Shown here: positions 32,941-33,045 of the stretch, piece after piece | How positions within the stretch are numbered: position 1 is the first letter of the stretch | Layout: each line of letters opens with the position of its first letter | Origin: an uncultured Lachnospiraceae bacterium | Lineage (GTDB): Bacteria; Bacillota; Clostridia; Lachnospirales; Lachnospiraceae | Direction: 5' to 3' | Assembly (NCBI GenBank): GCA_910587765.1 | Contig: CAJUNR010000047.1 | Location: forward strand, 1 to 33,045 | Length of the DNA stretch: 33,045 bases | Position numbers and translations under genes: made by a program | Notes under the pieces: model-generated | Seen by the model: only the letters and a program-made list of their open reading frames with translations | Database searches by the model: none | Told to the model about the DNA's origin: nothing

Positions 32941-33045
32941 CTATGCGACTGAGTTTTTACTGCCGAATACAATCCAATATCTTCTTTCAACAACTTTCAA
33001 TTTGTCTACTTGGTGGACAAATTCAGAAAACTGATTTTGGAGGTT
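32941..33045 (-). CDS. hsdS: Type I restriction specificity subunit, 3' end only
   Basis: The last 34 codons of a minus-strand gene entering from the right edge, ending in TAG at 32941. The residues NLQNQFSEFVHQVDKLK match the conserved C-terminal region of HsdS proteins (usually LQNQFAxFVEQVDKSK). After that the tail, VVERRYWIVFGSKNSVA, departs from the common ending with its QKSL...LFDSLMQKYF pattern. HsdS recognises the DNA target and holds two HsdM and two HsdR subunits. The position just upstream of hsdR supports the call. Confidence 0.75.
   Translation of the reverse strand, partial: NLQNQFSEFVHQVDKLKVVERRYWIVFGSKNSVA

Overview
The window reads as a chromosomal segment of an anaerobic, acetogenic Firmicute, most likely Lachnospiraceae-like. 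The reasons are a CO dehydrogenase/acetyl-CoA synthase pair, strong AGGAGG ribosome sites, sigma-A promoters of the TTGACA-N17-TATAAT type, SorC/GutM-controlled sugar-alcohol PTS genes and BlaI/BlaR1-type regulation. Nearly all genes lie on the minus strand. I see no rRNA, tRNA, CRISPR array or intact insertion sequence.

Layout. (1) 1-2.6 kb: the 5' part of acsB and complete cooS (Wood-Ljungdahl pathway), behind an activator-type promoter with a 21-bp-spaced direct repeat. (2) 2.8-6.3 kb: a BlaI repressor and a 1013-aa BlaR1-like membrane metalloprotease whose outer part is a large unrecognised sensor, with their own operator and terminator. (3) 6.5-6.8 kb: a small DUF378 membrane protein ending in a bidirectional terminator. 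(4) 6.8-15.3 kb: a sugar-alcohol locus. It has two SorC regulators, GutM, a glucitol-type PTS (srlA, srlE, srlB), a SAF-domain dehydrogenase related to homoserine dehydrogenase, a YjbQ protein, a triose-phosphate-isomerase-like enzyme, and a cupin protein whose N-terminus is a collapsed copy of that isomerase. No aldolase, kinase or standard sorbitol-6-phosphate dehydrogenase is present, so the substrate is probably not sorbitol. (5) 15.4-23.7 kb: one long minus-strand redox operon. In transcription order it encodes an exported flavodoxin lipoprotein, an aldo/keto reductase with an in-frame internal deletion, a carboxymuconolactone-decarboxylase/cupin fusion, a DUF4405 membrane protein, a broken flavodoxin, a DUF362 lipoprotein, a membrane-anchored FGE-like/flavodoxin fusion, a second DUF4405 protein and an ArsP-like permease. 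It starts at a consensus promoter with twin operators and ends at a strong terminator. (6) 23.8-25.9 kb: an intact aldo/keto reductase and a divergent LysR regulator, separated by 324 bp with three perfect inverted repeats. (7) 25.9-28.3 kb: an OmpR-type two-component system. (8) 28.4-29.2 kb: a TtcA-like tRNA thiolase. (9) 29.3-33.0 kb: a type I restriction subunit HsdR, preceded by the 3' end of hsdS.

How the genes may work together. In region 4 the PTS would import and phosphorylate a polyol, the SAF-domain enzyme would oxidise it, and the isomerase would convert the ketose phosphate; this order is inference. In region 5 the exported flavodoxins, the histidine-rich DUF4405 membrane proteins and the reductases suggest redox chemistry at the cell surface, with substrates unknown.
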